DNA of 64,000 nucleotides. Source: Alphaproteobacteria bacterium. GTDB lineage: Bacteria; Pseudomonadota; Alphaproteobacteria; TMED109. This document shows, piece by piece, positions 1-8,299 of the stretch. The notes below the pieces were generated by a model. That model was not told the DNA's origin. It did no database searches and saw only the letters and a list, made by a program, of their open reading frames with translations. Made by a program: the position numbers and the translations under genes. The stretch spans positions 1 to 64,000 of the forward strand of contig JAJEGJ010000089.1 in assembly GCA_022819905.1 (NCBI GenBank), written 5' to 3'. Position 1 is the first letter of the stretch; every line of letters begins with the position of its first letter.

Positions 1-1
1 C

Positions 2-739
2 TTCCTCCTCCCCTACGTCATCGCCACGCTCGACCATTTTCAGCAGGATCTCGCCACTCATACGGCAGCCATGGCGGACGGCGCCGTCCGCACCTTCCAG
101 GAGCACGGCCATGCCTTCGCCGAGGCGATCGGCAACACCACGGCCGGGCTGCACGTACTCATGGCCCGCCGTCTCCTCCCCGAGATTGAAGAGGCGCGCT
201 CAGCCCTGACGGGTGGCGGCACGTTCCTGGATTACGGCTGTGGCGTCGGGGGCTTGGTTGTCCAGGTGGCCAAAGCCTTCCCGCAGGCCCGGTGCGCCGG
301 CATCGACGTCCACCAGGACGGCCTTGAGCAGGCCCGTCGGAACGTGTCCGCCAGTGGCCTTGAGGATCGAGTCACCATTCAAGACGGAAACGAATGGCAG
401 GGCGACACCGCCAGTTTCGACGTGATCTCGATGGTCGAGGTACTGCACGAGATTCCCGAGGGCGTGCGCGCGGAAGTCCTCGGCCACTGCCGGCGCCTGC
501 TGCGTCCTGACGGCCGACTCGTGATCCTCGACGAGACCTATCCAGAGGATGCCGAGCTCCGCACTCCGGAGGCCGCGCTTGCCGTCCAGACCCAGTTCAA
601 CGAAATGACCTGGGGAAACGTGGTACCGACGGCCGGTCAGCAGGCGACCCTCCTCGCGGATGCCGGTCTGGAGATCATCGAACGCAATACCATCGGCGGG
701 ATCTTTACGCTGCTGGTCGCGGCTCCCCAGGGGGAATGA
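2..739 (+). CDS. Class I SAM-dependent methyltransferase (5' end outside window)
   Basis: This is the C-terminal part of a SAM-dependent methyltransferase of unknown substrate. The reading frame is open from base 2, so the ATG at 71 is probably internal and the gene starts before the window. The SAM-binding motif I is visible as FLDYGCGVGG, followed by the acidic motif (AGIDVH) and motif IV (FDVISMVEVLHEIP), the usual Rossmann methyltransferase order. The residues before motif I are helical, as in O-methyltransferases with an N-terminal dimerisation/winged-helix region, but too little is present to assign a subfamily. Its stop overlaps the ATG of the SDR gene (ATGA), so the two are probably translated together, and the same run continues into soxC. 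The link to sulfur metabolism is inferred from position only. Confidence 0.8.
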   Translation, partial: FLLPYVIATLDHFQQDLATHTAAMADGAVRTFQEHGHAFAEAIGNTTAGLHVLMARRLLPEIEEARSALTGGGTFLDYGCGVGGLVVQVAKAFPQARCAGIDVHQDGLEQARRNVSASGLEDRVTIQDGNEWQGDTASFDVISMVEVLHEIPEGVRAEVLGHCRRLLRPDGRLVILDETYPEDAELRTPEAALAVQTQFNEMTWGNVVPTAGQQATLLADAGLEIIERNTIGGIFTLLVAAPQGE

Positions 740-1515
740 GCATGGATGTGAAGGACAAGGTGGTCGCGGTCACCGGCGGCGGCAACGGGATCGGGCGCGC
801 ACTGGCGATGGAAGCGCACCGCCGGGGCGCGCGCGCCATCGCGGTGGCCGACCTCGATGGCGCCGCTGCCGAGGCCTGCGCGGTGGCGTGCGGGGGCCGT
901 GCCTGGGCAACGGACGTCGGCGACGATGCGGCGATGGGACAATTCATCGAGGCTGCCGAGGCGTTCGCCGGGCCCATCGACGTCTTTTGCTCGAACGCTG
1001 GCATTCATCGCCCGGGCGGTGTCGATACAAGCGCGGCCGACTGGCAGGCCTGCTGGGACGTGAACGTCATGAGCCACGCGTTCGCCTCACGTCGCCTCGC
1101 GGCGCCGATGGCGGGACGCGGAGGGTACTTCCTGATCACTGTCTCGGCGGCGGGCCTTCTGTCCCAAATCGGCTCGGCGACGTATGCCGTGACCAAGCAT
1201 GCCGCCCTCGCCTACGCCGAATGGCTGTCGATCACATGGGGAGACCGGGGCCTCGGTGTTTCGGCCCTGTGTCCGCAAGCGGTCCGCACCGACATGATCG
1301 CCAACCTCGAGGATGGGGGCGTCGCCGGCCTCGACGGCGTGCTGGAGCCGGACGATGTCGCCCGATCGGCGTTCGACGGCATCGAGGCAGGCACCTTTCT
1401 CATCCTGCCGCACCCGAACGTGGCCGAGTACGTCCGCCGCAAGGCCATCGACCATGACCGGTGGATCCGCGGCATGCGGCGCCTGCAGGAGCGGTTCGGA
1501 GAAGGAGCCGGGTGA
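736..1515 (+). CDS. SDR family NAD(P)-dependent oxidoreductase
   Basis: This is a classical short-chain dehydrogenase/reductase of 259 residues, cytosolic, oxidising or reducing an alcohol/carbonyl substrate with NAD(P)(H). The cofactor loop is TGGGNGIG at residues 13-20. The NAG motif (SNAGIH) is present, and the catalytic Ser137, Tyr150 and Lys154 (YAVTK) are all intact. The acidic residue after beta-2 (VADLDG) favours NAD(H), by family rule. The start ATG at 736 overlaps the methyltransferase stop; ATG 742 is an alternative two codons in. The stop overlaps the soxC start (TGATG), so this gene sits inside one translationally coupled run. The substrate cannot be read from the sequence. Confidence 0.85.
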   Translation: MSMDVKDKVVAVTGGGNGIGRALAMEAHRRGARAIAVADLDGAAAEACAVACGGRAWATDVGDDAAMGQFIEAAEAFAGPIDVFCSNAGIHRPGGVDTSAADWQACWDVNVMSHAFASRRLAAPMAGRGGYFLITVSAAGLLSQIGSATYAVTKHAALAYAEWLSITWGDRGLGVSALCPQAVRTDMIANLEDGGVAGLDGVLEPDDVARSAFDGIEAGTFLILPHPNVAEYVRRKAIDHDRWIRGMRRLQERFGEGAG

Positions 1516-2762
1516 TGCGCCGATCGCGCGGCCCACATCTGAACCGGCGGATCCTGCTGGGGGGCGCGGCGGCCGGGGCCATGGCGCCCGGTAGCGCGCT
1601 GGCCGCGCGGGCGGGTGATGCCGCGCCCGACTGGATGCAGGTCCCGGGACGTCCGTTCCGGGAGTACGGAGCGCCGGCTCCGCAGGAGGCGGACGTCGGA
1701 CGGGAAATCATGCAGCCGTACGAGGACGTTTCGCCGGGGGCGGGCGTGGCGATGACGCCGCTGGAGGACCTCGAAGGCACGATCACGCCGAACGGCCTGC
1801 ATTTCGAGCGCAGCCACAACGGTGTCCCCGCCATCGATCCGCTGCGCCACGAACTCCTCATTCACGGCGAAGTGGAACGCAACCTGCTGTTTTCGCCTGC
1901 CGACCTGCTGCGCTACCCGATGGCGACGAAGGTGCTCTTCATCGAGTGCGCCGGCAACAGCTTCTTCAATTCGAACGCGTTTCCCCTGGCCGTCGACGAA
2001 ACGTGCGGCACGATCCACGGGCTGATGTCCACCGCCGAGTGGACGGGAATCCCGCTGTCGCTGCTGCTCGGCGAGGCTCGGCCTCGACGAGGAGCGCGCT
2101 GGCTTCTTGCCGAAGGCGCCGACGCCAACGCGATGAGCCGCAGCCTGCCGATGGAGAAGGCGCTGGATGACGTCCTGGTGGCGCTGTACCAGAACGGCGA
2201 GCGGCTTCGGCCCGAGCAGGGCTATCCGATGCGGCTGGTGGTGCCGGGATGGGAAGGCAATCTCAACGTCAAGTGGCTGCGCCGGCTCAAGGTCGTCGAG
2301 GAGCCGGTCCACACGCGGGACGAAACCTCCAAGTACAGCGACCTGCGACCGGACGGAAAGGCCCTCCAGTTCACCTACCCCATGGACGTGAAGTCGGTCA
2401 TCACCGAGCCCAGCGGCGGCCAGACGATCGCCCCGGGCTTTCAGCACATCAGCGGGCTGGCATGGTCGGGGCACGGCGCCGTACGCCGCGTGGAAGTTTC
2501 AACCGACGGCGGGACCTCATGGAACACCGCCGCGCTCGACGGCCGTCCGGCGACGTACGCACCCATCCGATTTCGGCACAACTGGATCTGGGATGGTTCG
2601 CCGGCGACCCTCCTGTCGCGGGCGACCGACCAAGCCGGCCATCGCCAGGAATCCCGGGCCGAATGGTCGGCGCGCTATGCGCACGGCCAGCTCTACCACT
2701 GCAATGCCATCCAGAGCTGGCACATTGGCTCGGACGGCAGTGTCACCAACGTCTACCTCTAG
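1515..2762 (+). CDS. soxC: Sulfite dehydrogenase molybdoprotein SoxC
   Basis: SoxC is the molybdenum subunit of the periplasmic SoxCD complex. In the Sox pathway SoxCD removes electrons from the sulfane sulfur carried on SoxYZ. The protein has 415 residues, close to the family norm. It begins with a Tat-type leader (RRILLGG and a hydrophobic stretch ending near ALAARA). It contains the sulfite-oxidase fold with the molybdenum-ligand cysteine Cys145 in FIECAGNS, and a C-terminal Ig-like dimerisation domain (VEVSTDGGTSW). The ATG at 1515 overlaps the SDR stop and puts the twin-arginine motif next to the N-terminus. An upstream in-frame ATG at 1461 lies inside the SDR gene and is unlikely. The next gene starts about 14 bases downstream and carries the SoxD-like cytochrome. 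Confidence 0.93.
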   Translation: MRRSRGPHLNRRILLGGAAAGAMAPGSALAARAGDAAPDWMQVPGRPFREYGAPAPQEADVGREIMQPYEDVSPGAGVAMTPLEDLEGTITPNGLHFERSHNGVPAIDPLRHELLIHGEVERNLLFSPADLLRYPMATKVLFIECAGNSFFNSNAFPLAVDETCGTIHGLMSTAEWTGIPLSLLLGEARPRRGARWLLAEGADANAMSRSLPMEKALDDVLVALYQNGERLRPEQGYPMRLVVPGWEGNLNVKWLRRLKVVEEPVHTRDETSKYSDLRPDGKALQFTYPMDVKSVITEPSGGQTIAPGFQHISGLAWSGHGAVRRVEVSTDGGTSWNTAALDGRPATYAPIRFRHNWIWDGSPATLLSRATDQAGHRQESRAEWSARYAHGQLYHCNAIQSWHIGSDGSVTNVYL

Positions 2763-2775
2763 TTTCCCGCAGCCT

Positions 2776-5700
2776 GTGACCCGACCCGTCGTCGTGGCAG
2801 CTCTGCTGCTTGCTCAGGGAGCGGCCGCCGTGGCCGACGAGCTGCCGGTCTCCCCGGACCTCGGGCGGGAAGCGTCGGAAGCGGTCGTGCAGCAGATGGA
2901 CATCTCCATCGGTCCCGACGGCGCCACGCTGCCCGACGGTTCCGGCACCGTCGAAGCCGGCGAAGCGGTGTATCAGTCGCAGTGTCTGGTCTGCCATGGC
3001 GCGCAGGGCGACGGCGCCGACGCCGACATGCTCACCGGCGGCGTCGGCACGCTCGGCACCGCGCAGCCGGTCAAGACGGTTGGCTCGTACTGGCCCTACG
3101 CCACGACGCTCTTCGACTACATCCGCCGGGCGATGCCGCACAACGCGCCGCTCACCCTGACGGACGACGAAGTCTATGCGGTGACCGCGTACCTCCTCTG
3201 GACCAACCGGATCATCGGCCGCGACCTGATTCTGGATGCTTCGACGCTGTCCGCGGTGCAAATGCCGAACCGACAGGGCTTTGTCGACGTGTGGGGTCCG
3301 CCCTGGAAGCGCGTCTGGCACACGTCCGGCCTGAGCGTATTGGCAGTGGTCCTGTTGATCGGCGCCGTGGTGGCGACCATCGTCCTGGCCGACCCGCTGA
3401 CCCGTCGCCCGCGGCTGTACCGCGTCGTCCGTGGGGGGCTGCTCGCCGCCACGCTGATCGGACTGGGCGGCTGGTTCGGCGTGCAGCCGGGCCTGCAGGA
3501 AATCGTCGATGCCGTACGGAGTGCGACGGCGGTCGGCGACTGGCGCCCGCTTCTCGGCATCCCGGCACTGGTGCTGGTCGTCGTCTTCACGCTGGTCGCC
3601 CTGCTCCTCTGGGGACGCGGCGCCTTTTGCGGCTGGCTGTGCCCGTTCGGTGCGCTGCAGGACTTCATTCATCGGGCCGCCCGGCTGTTGGGGGTGCCGC
3701 GCTACGAGCCCCCGGCGCGCGTTCACCGGAGCCTCAGGTTCCTCAAGTACGCCGTCCTGGCCGGCATCGTGGCCGTCGCGGTGTTCGTACCCGCCATGCT
3801 CGATACGGCGCTGGCGGCCGAGCCTTTCGGGACCGCGATCGGCGACGCGTTCCTGCGGCCCTGGCCCTACGTGGTGTGGGCCGTGGCCTGCCTTGCCATC
3901 GCGGTGTTTACCGAACGGGCGTTCTGCCGATACCTCTGTCCCTTCGGCGCCGCGCTGGGCCTCGGCGGGCGGCTGCGGATGCTCGACTGGCTGCGGCGCC
4001 ACCGTGCCTGCGGCACCAGCTGTACGAAGTGCGAGCCGGTGTGTCCGACCCGCGCCATCCGGGCCGACGGCACGATCGATCATTCGGAATGCATCCAGTG
4101 CCTCCGGTGCCAGGAGGCCTACTTCGACCCCGCGTTCTGCCCGGAGGCGAAGCCCGCGCGCAAGCCGGCGCGCGGGACCGCGGGCGCCACCGGTGCCGCA
4201 GCCGCGATCGTGGCTGCCCTGGTGGCCACGACCGACCCCGCCGGCGCCGACATGTACGACCCGCTCGCGACCCGCCTCACGCCGGGCGTCATCGCCAAGA
4301 CGTTTCCCGGTGCCAGCGACGTCCAGCCGCCCGACGGATCGCCGCCGGTTGCCACGGTGCGGGATGGCGACGCGGTGCAGGGATGGCTGTTCTCGACCTT
4401 CGAGACCGTGAACCCGCGCGGCTACTCCGGGGAACCGTTCGACATCATCGTCGGCCTGGATCACGCCGGCCGCATCACCGGCTCGGCGGTCCTCGAACTC
4501 CACGAACCGATGGTAGGCCCCAGCCTGATCCCGCAAACCAAGCTCGAGGACCTCTTCGAGGGACTTCGCAACCTTGATGTCCGTCGTCCGGTGCGGTTCA
4601 CCGGGCGCGGGGTGGACGGGGTTCGGGGCGCGACGATCAGTGCCACGCTCACGTACAACGCGATCGTCCTTTCGGCGCGAAAGATGGCCCGGATCCAGGG
4701 GCTGCTGGGCGAGGAGGAAAACACCGGTCCGTTTCAGCTCGACGTCGACCGGTTTGAACCGAGGTCCTGGCAGGGGCTCCTGGACTGGGGCGGCGTGGTC
4801 GGCGGCGAGTTCACGGCACAGGATCTGGGAATCGGAGGTGAGGGCCACGAGCCGGGCGAAGCCGTGCTGTCGCTGTATGCCGCGCTGGCGACGCCCGCTG
4901 ACGTCGGCCGCAATCTCTTCGGCGGCCAGTGGTTCAATCACCATATCTCGCAGATCGGCTACGGCGACCAGCTCCTCGCCGTCCTCGGGAGCGGCCGAAT
5001 CTCCTGGCGCGGGAACGCCGTCCGGCGGACCGGTCAATACGACCGGCTCCGGCTGGTCCAGGGCGAGCAATCCTTCAGCTTCACGAAATCGGAATCGCTC
5101 ACCGCGACCGCGGTCCGTGCCGACGGACGGCCGCTGTTCTCTGAGACCGGCCTGTTCCGGATCCCGCGTGGTTGGAAGTTCGACCCGCTCAAGCCATGGA
5201 CCCTGGAGCTTCGCGTGCCCGCGGACCAGGGCGGCGGGGCAATCGATGTTGGGTATTCGCTACCCCAGGAATTGATCGGCGGGGACCCGATCGCCCTTGA
5301 GGACGCTGGCCTCCGACCGATCCAGACGGCCTATTTCGGGTTGGTCAGAACCAGCGCCCTTGACGGCTGGCGGCGCGTCTGGGCCGAGCACGATGAAGCC
5401 ATCATGGGGCTTGTGTTACTGCTCCTGGTGCTCTCGGTGCTCGTGGCCCGGCCCAACGTCATCTCGCGCCACCGCCGGGTCCACCAATGGGTGCGCGTCG
5501 CCTTCCTCGTGGTCGTCATCGGCTGGCTTGGTTGGGTTGCGAACGCGCAGCTCACCATCGTCAACGTGCTGACGTATGCGCAGGCCATCTTCACCGGCGG
5601 TTGGGCCAGTTTTCTCTACGAACCACTGATCGTCATCATCGCCGGCTACACGCTCGTGTCGCTGGTGCTGTTCGGGCGCGGGGTGTTTTGTGGCTGGCTT

Positions 5701-6258
5701 TGCCCGTTTGGCGCACTGCAGGAACTGCTGGCCCGCCTGGCGCGCGCTGTCCGGCTGCCCACTCTCGCAATCGCGGAAACCGCGAACGAGCGCCTGTGGG
5801 CCCTCAAGTACGTGGTACTGGCGGTGTTGGTTGGAAGCGCCCTCACCCTGGGGATGGGCACCACTCAGACCGTTGCGGAAGTCGAGCCGTTCAAGACGGC
5901 CATCACGCTCCGGTTCGACCGCAGCCTGCCGTACGTTCTGTATGCAGGAGTATTGCTGGCGCTCGGGCTGTTCGTCGAGCGCTTCTACTGTCGCTTCCTC
6001 TGCCCGCTGGGTGCCGCCGTCGCCGTGCTCGGCAAGATTCGGATCTTCGGCAACCTGGCGCGCCGTGTCGAATGCGGGAATCCGTGTCGACTGTGCGAGC
6101 GGGCGTGTCCGGTCCAGGCCATTCCCGCGAGCGGCGTCATCAACATGAATGAATGCTTCCAGTGCCTGGACTGCCAGGTCGAGTACCACGATGAACGGCG
6201 CTGCCCACCACTGGCCCAGTTGCGGCGGTCGCTGGCCCCCGAAAGTTTCGCCAAGTAG
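2776..6258 (+). CDS. SoxD-like cytochrome c fused to two polyferredoxin membrane modules and a NosR-like FMN domain
   Basis: This 1160-residue protein is a chain of redox modules. After a signal peptide (GTG start at 2776, in frame just after the soxC stop) comes a SoxD-like cytochrome domain with CLVCH at 70-74 and SoxD-type signatures (SYWPYATTLFDYIRRAMP). The next part is a multi-helix membrane section with CGWLCP at 285 and CRYLCP at 384, then two [4Fe-4S] motifs (Cys412/416/419/423 and Cys439/442/445/455). After another hydrophobic segment a full NosR/NirI-like unit follows: an FMN-binding domain with the flavinylation motif DGVRGAT (Thr620), a periplasmic domain, membrane helices with CGWLCP at 972 and a second CxxxCP at 1072, and two more [4Fe-4S] motifs (Cys1100-1111, Cys1127-1143). 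Established: SoxD is SoxC's electron acceptor, and NosR moves electrons across the membrane. The fusion and its role as a SoxC-to-membrane conduit are inference. The reading frame is unbroken through all modules. Confidence 0.88.
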   Translation: MTRPVVVAALLLAQGAAAVADELPVSPDLGREASEAVVQQMDISIGPDGATLPDGSGTVEAGEAVYQSQCLVCHGAQGDGADADMLTGGVGTLGTAQPVKTVGSYWPYATTLFDYIRRAMPHNAPLTLTDDEVYAVTAYLLWTNRIIGRDLILDASTLSAVQMPNRQGFVDVWGPPWKRVWHTSGLSVLAVVLLIGAVVATIVLADPLTRRPRLYRVVRGGLLAATLIGLGGWFGVQPGLQEIVDAVRSATAVGDWRPLLGIPALVLVVVFTLVALLLWGRGAFCGWLCPFGALQDFIHRAARLLGVPRYEPPARVHRSLRFLKYAVLAGIVAVAVFVPAMLDTALAAEPFGTAIGDAFLRPWPYVVWAVACLAIAVFTERAFCRYLCPFGAALGLGGRLRMLDWLRRHRACGTSCTKCEPVCPTRAIRADGTIDHSECIQCLRCQEAYFDPAFCPEAKPARKPARGTAGATGAAAAIVAALVATTDPAGADMYDPLATRLTPGVIAKTFPGASDVQPPDGSPPVATVRDGDAVQGWLFSTFETVNPRGYSGEPFDIIVGLDHAGRITGSAVLELHEPMVGPSLIPQTKLEDLFEGLRNLDVRRPVRFTGRGVDGVRGATISATLTYNAIVLSARKMARIQGLLGEEENTGPFQLDVDRFEPRSWQGLLDWGGVVGGEFTAQDLGIGGEGHEPGEAVLSLYAALATPADVGRNLFGGQWFNHHISQIGYGDQLLAVLGSGRISWRGNAVRRTGQYDRLRLVQGEQSFSFTKSESLTATAVRADGRPLFSETGLFRIPRGWKFDPLKPWTLELRVPADQGGGAIDVGYSLPQELIGGDPIALEDAGLRPIQTAYFGLVRTSALDGWRRVWAEHDEAIMGLVLLLLVLSVLVARPNVISRHRRVHQWVRVAFLVVVIGWLGWVANAQLTIVNVLTYAQAIFTGGWASFLYEPLIVIIAGYTLVSLVLFGRGVFCGWLCPFGALQELLARLARAVRLPTLAIAETANERLWALKYVVLAVLVGSALTLGMGTTQTVAEVEPFKTAITLRFDRSLPYVLYAGVLLALGLFVERFYCRFLCPLGAAVAVLGKIRIFGNLARRVECGNPCRLCERACPVQAIPASGVINMNECFQCLDCQVEYHDERRCPPLAQLRRSLAPESFAK

Positions 6259-6471
6259 CTGAACGCCCGTCCGATGGATCGGGAGGCGCGAGCCGGTGGC
6301 ATACCGCTGCGTAAACCCGTATAGTCCGCCGCACAAAAGGAAGGGCCTTTCAGGTTTCGCCGCCGTTTCGGCGAGGCACGGCTACGTGAAACCGGTGCCG
6401 CGCAAGCGCGACCGGGCAGTCGAGTTGTGGCCCCACCTAATGAAAAGATGCTGAACGGGAGGAATTACCTA
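6259..6471 (+). promoter_or_regulatory. xoxF promoter/leader region with possible structured RNA
   Basis: This stretch separates the SoxD-NosR fusion from xoxF. A TATAGT box at 6320-6325 could be a -10 element, but I see no good -35 at the right distance. Downstream the leader can fold: a perfect 6-bp stem (6357-6362 with 6369-6374) is nested in a GGTTTC/GAAACC pair (6354-6359 with 6388-6393), and GGCAC at 6375-6379 can instead pair with GTGCC at 6395-6399, so alternative structures are possible. A strong ribosome site GGGAGG at 6458-6463 lies 8 bases before the ATG at 6472. It matches no riboswitch family I can recognise. Confidence 0.35.
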
Positions 6472-8187
6472 ATGCATCTCCTAACCAAACTGACGATCGG
6501 TGTGCTCGTGAGCTTTGGGCTCGCGACGTCCGCGTTCGCTCAGGGTATTGACATCCTTGCGGCACCCAAGCAGCAGCCGAACTACGTTTCGGACGACATG
6601 CTTCTGAACGCCGACAAGGACCCGATGAACTGGCTCCACTACGGCCGCGACTACGAGAGCACCCGGTACGCCCTGCAGACGGCGATCAACCAGGACAACG
6701 CTGCGGACCTCGAGGCTGAGTGGTACCTGTCATTCGGTACCCTTGAGGGGCAGGACAGCCAGGCCGTCGCTGTCGGTGGCACCCTTTACGTAACGACGTC
6801 CTTCAACCGCGTGATCGCGGCCGATGGTCAGACTGGTCTGATCAAGTGGAAGTACGAACGCGAGCTTCCGGCCGACGTGTACCCGCAGCTGTGCTGTGAC
6901 GTTGTGAACCGTGGCGTCGCTCCGTACAAGGACAACGTCTACCTCGCAACGCTGGACGCGCACCTGGTCGCGCTTGACAACGCGACCGGTGAAGTCGTCT
7001 TCGACAAGACCGTTGGTGACTACACCTACGCCGAGACCTTCACCGTCATGCCGCTGGCGCTTGACGGCAAGATCATCATCGGCACCGCCGGTGCCGAGTA
7101 CGGCGTCCGTGGCTGGGTCCGCGCCCTCGACCACGAGAACGGCGACACGATTTGGAACACCTACACCATTCCGGCTGAAGGCGAGCCCAACAACGACACG
7201 TGGGCCGGCGAATCCTGGAAGTACGGTGGTGGATCAACGTGGATCACCGCTTCGTACGACCAGGACCTGCACCTGCTCTACGTGCCGGTCGGCAACCCGG
7301 GCCCGGACTTCGACCGTCACGTCCGTCTTGGCGACAACCTGTACTCGAACTCCACCATCGTGCTTGACCCCGACAACGGCGAGCTCAAGTTCTGGTTCCA
7401 GTACACCCCGAACGACCCGTATGACTACGATGGCGTGAACGAGGTGATCCTGGCCGACATCGACGGCAAGAAGGTTTGGCTCCACGGCGACCGGAATGGC
7501 CACCTCTACTCGATCGACCGTACCAACGGGCGATGCAACTGGGTGGTTCCGCTCGGCCGCATCAACTGGACCCCCGGCTTCAAGGACAACTGTCGTCCGA
7601 TCATGGCCTGGGAAGAAGGTGGCGACCCGGCAATGGACGTGGTCTACGACCGTCGTACCAACGACATCGCCCCCTCGCTTGACGGCGGAAAAGAGTGGCA
7701 CCCGATGGCCTACTCCCCGCGCGTGAACATGGTCTACGTCCCGACGTACAACTTCTCGATGGACCTCCAGGCGAAGAAGATGGAATGGCGTCGTGGTGAG
7801 TGGTACCTGGGCGCGAAGGTCCTGACCTTCAACAAGGGTAACGGTGCGGTGAAGGCGTACGACGCCTCGAACGGTGAACTCGCTTGGATCCGTCCGCACA
7901 GCACGCCCGCCACGGGCGGCATGATGGCCACGGCTGGCGGTCTCGTGTTCTACGGTGACGCAGAGGGCTTCTTCCACGCCGTCCGCGACGACACCGGTGA
8001 AGAACTCTGGGCCTTCAACGTGGGCACCGGCGTGCACGGCAACCCGACCTCCTTCACCGCCGGCGGCAAGCAGTACGTCACGATCGTCGTCGGTGCAGGT
8101 GGTGGTGGCATCTGGCCCCTCACCTTCGGCGAGTGGCTCCAGAACCACACCAAGGGCGGCGGCCTGTTCGCCTTTGGCATCGACTAA
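6472..8187 (+). CDS. xoxF: Lanthanide-type PQQ-dependent methanol dehydrogenase XoxF
   Basis: XoxF oxidises methanol (and often other small alcohols or formaldehyde) in the periplasm with PQQ and a lanthanide ion, passing electrons to cytochrome XoxG. The protein has 571 residues with a clear signal peptide ending SAFAQ. The eight-bladed quinoprotein repeats are visible, as is the vicinal disulfide pair Cys141-Cys142 that stacks on PQQ. The active-site segment NDPYDYDGVNE has Asp318 followed by Asp320; the second Asp is the extra lanthanide ligand that calcium-type MxaF lacks. ATG 6472 was chosen because it follows a strong Shine-Dalgarno; an in-frame GTG at 6427 adds 15 residues before the signal peptide. 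Codon choice is more uniform than in neighbouring genes, as expected for a highly expressed gene. xoxJ and xoxG follow. The exact substrate is unproven. Confidence 0.93.
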   Translation: MHLLTKLTIGVLVSFGLATSAFAQGIDILAAPKQQPNYVSDDMLLNADKDPMNWLHYGRDYESTRYALQTAINQDNAADLEAEWYLSFGTLEGQDSQAVAVGGTLYVTTSFNRVIAADGQTGLIKWKYERELPADVYPQLCCDVVNRGVAPYKDNVYLATLDAHLVALDNATGEVVFDKTVGDYTYAETFTVMPLALDGKIIIGTAGAEYGVRGWVRALDHENGDTIWNTYTIPAEGEPNNDTWAGESWKYGGGSTWITASYDQDLHLLYVPVGNPGPDFDRHVRLGDNLYSNSTIVLDPDNGELKFWFQYTPNDPYDYDGVNEVILADIDGKKVWLHGDRNGHLYSIDRTNGRCNWVVPLGRINWTPGFKDNCRPIMAWEEGGDPAMDVVYDRRTNDIAPSLDGGKEWHPMAYSPRVNMVYVPTYNFSMDLQAKKMEWRRGEWYLGAKVLTFNKGNGAVKAYDASNGELAWIRPHSTPATGGMMATAGGLVFYGDAEGFFHAVRDDTGEELWAFNVGTGVHGNPTSFTAGGKQYVTIVVGAGGGGIWPLTFGEWLQNHTKGGGLFAFGID

Positions 8188-8212
8188 AAAAGCTCGCATC
8201 CGCGACTTTTTC

Positions 8213-8249
8213 GGGGGAGGGCAGTTCGCTGCCTTCCCCCTTTTCTTCT
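8213..8249 (+). terminator. Rho-independent terminator after xoxF
   Basis: A 12-bp stem (8213-8224 with 8229-8240, one G-T pair) closed by a TTCG loop is followed directly by a run of T. It lies 26 bases after the xoxF stop. It should end most xoxF transcripts before xoxJ, giving more xoxF mRNA than xoxJG mRNA, unless xoxJ has its own promoter, for which there is little room. Confidence 0.85.
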
Positions 8250-8299
8250 ACCTATATATCTGCACCGGACTGATCCCCCTTTAATCCGGAGTCGACCCC

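Noticed and set aside
2743..5070. A 775-residue ORF antisense to the SoxD-NosR fusion
   Set aside because: It has low-complexity His/Arg/Gln-rich content and no domain; it is a shadow frame produced by high GC at third codon positions of the real gene.
6296..6312. Sigma-54-like promoter TGGCAT...TGC before xoxF
   Set aside because: The invariant GG-N10-GC spacing fails (CG where GC is needed).
6354..6420. Cobalamin riboswitch in the xoxF leader (GTGAAACCGGTGCC-like piece)
   Set aside because: The B12 box and the GCCACTG element are missing, so only a generic structured leader is reported.
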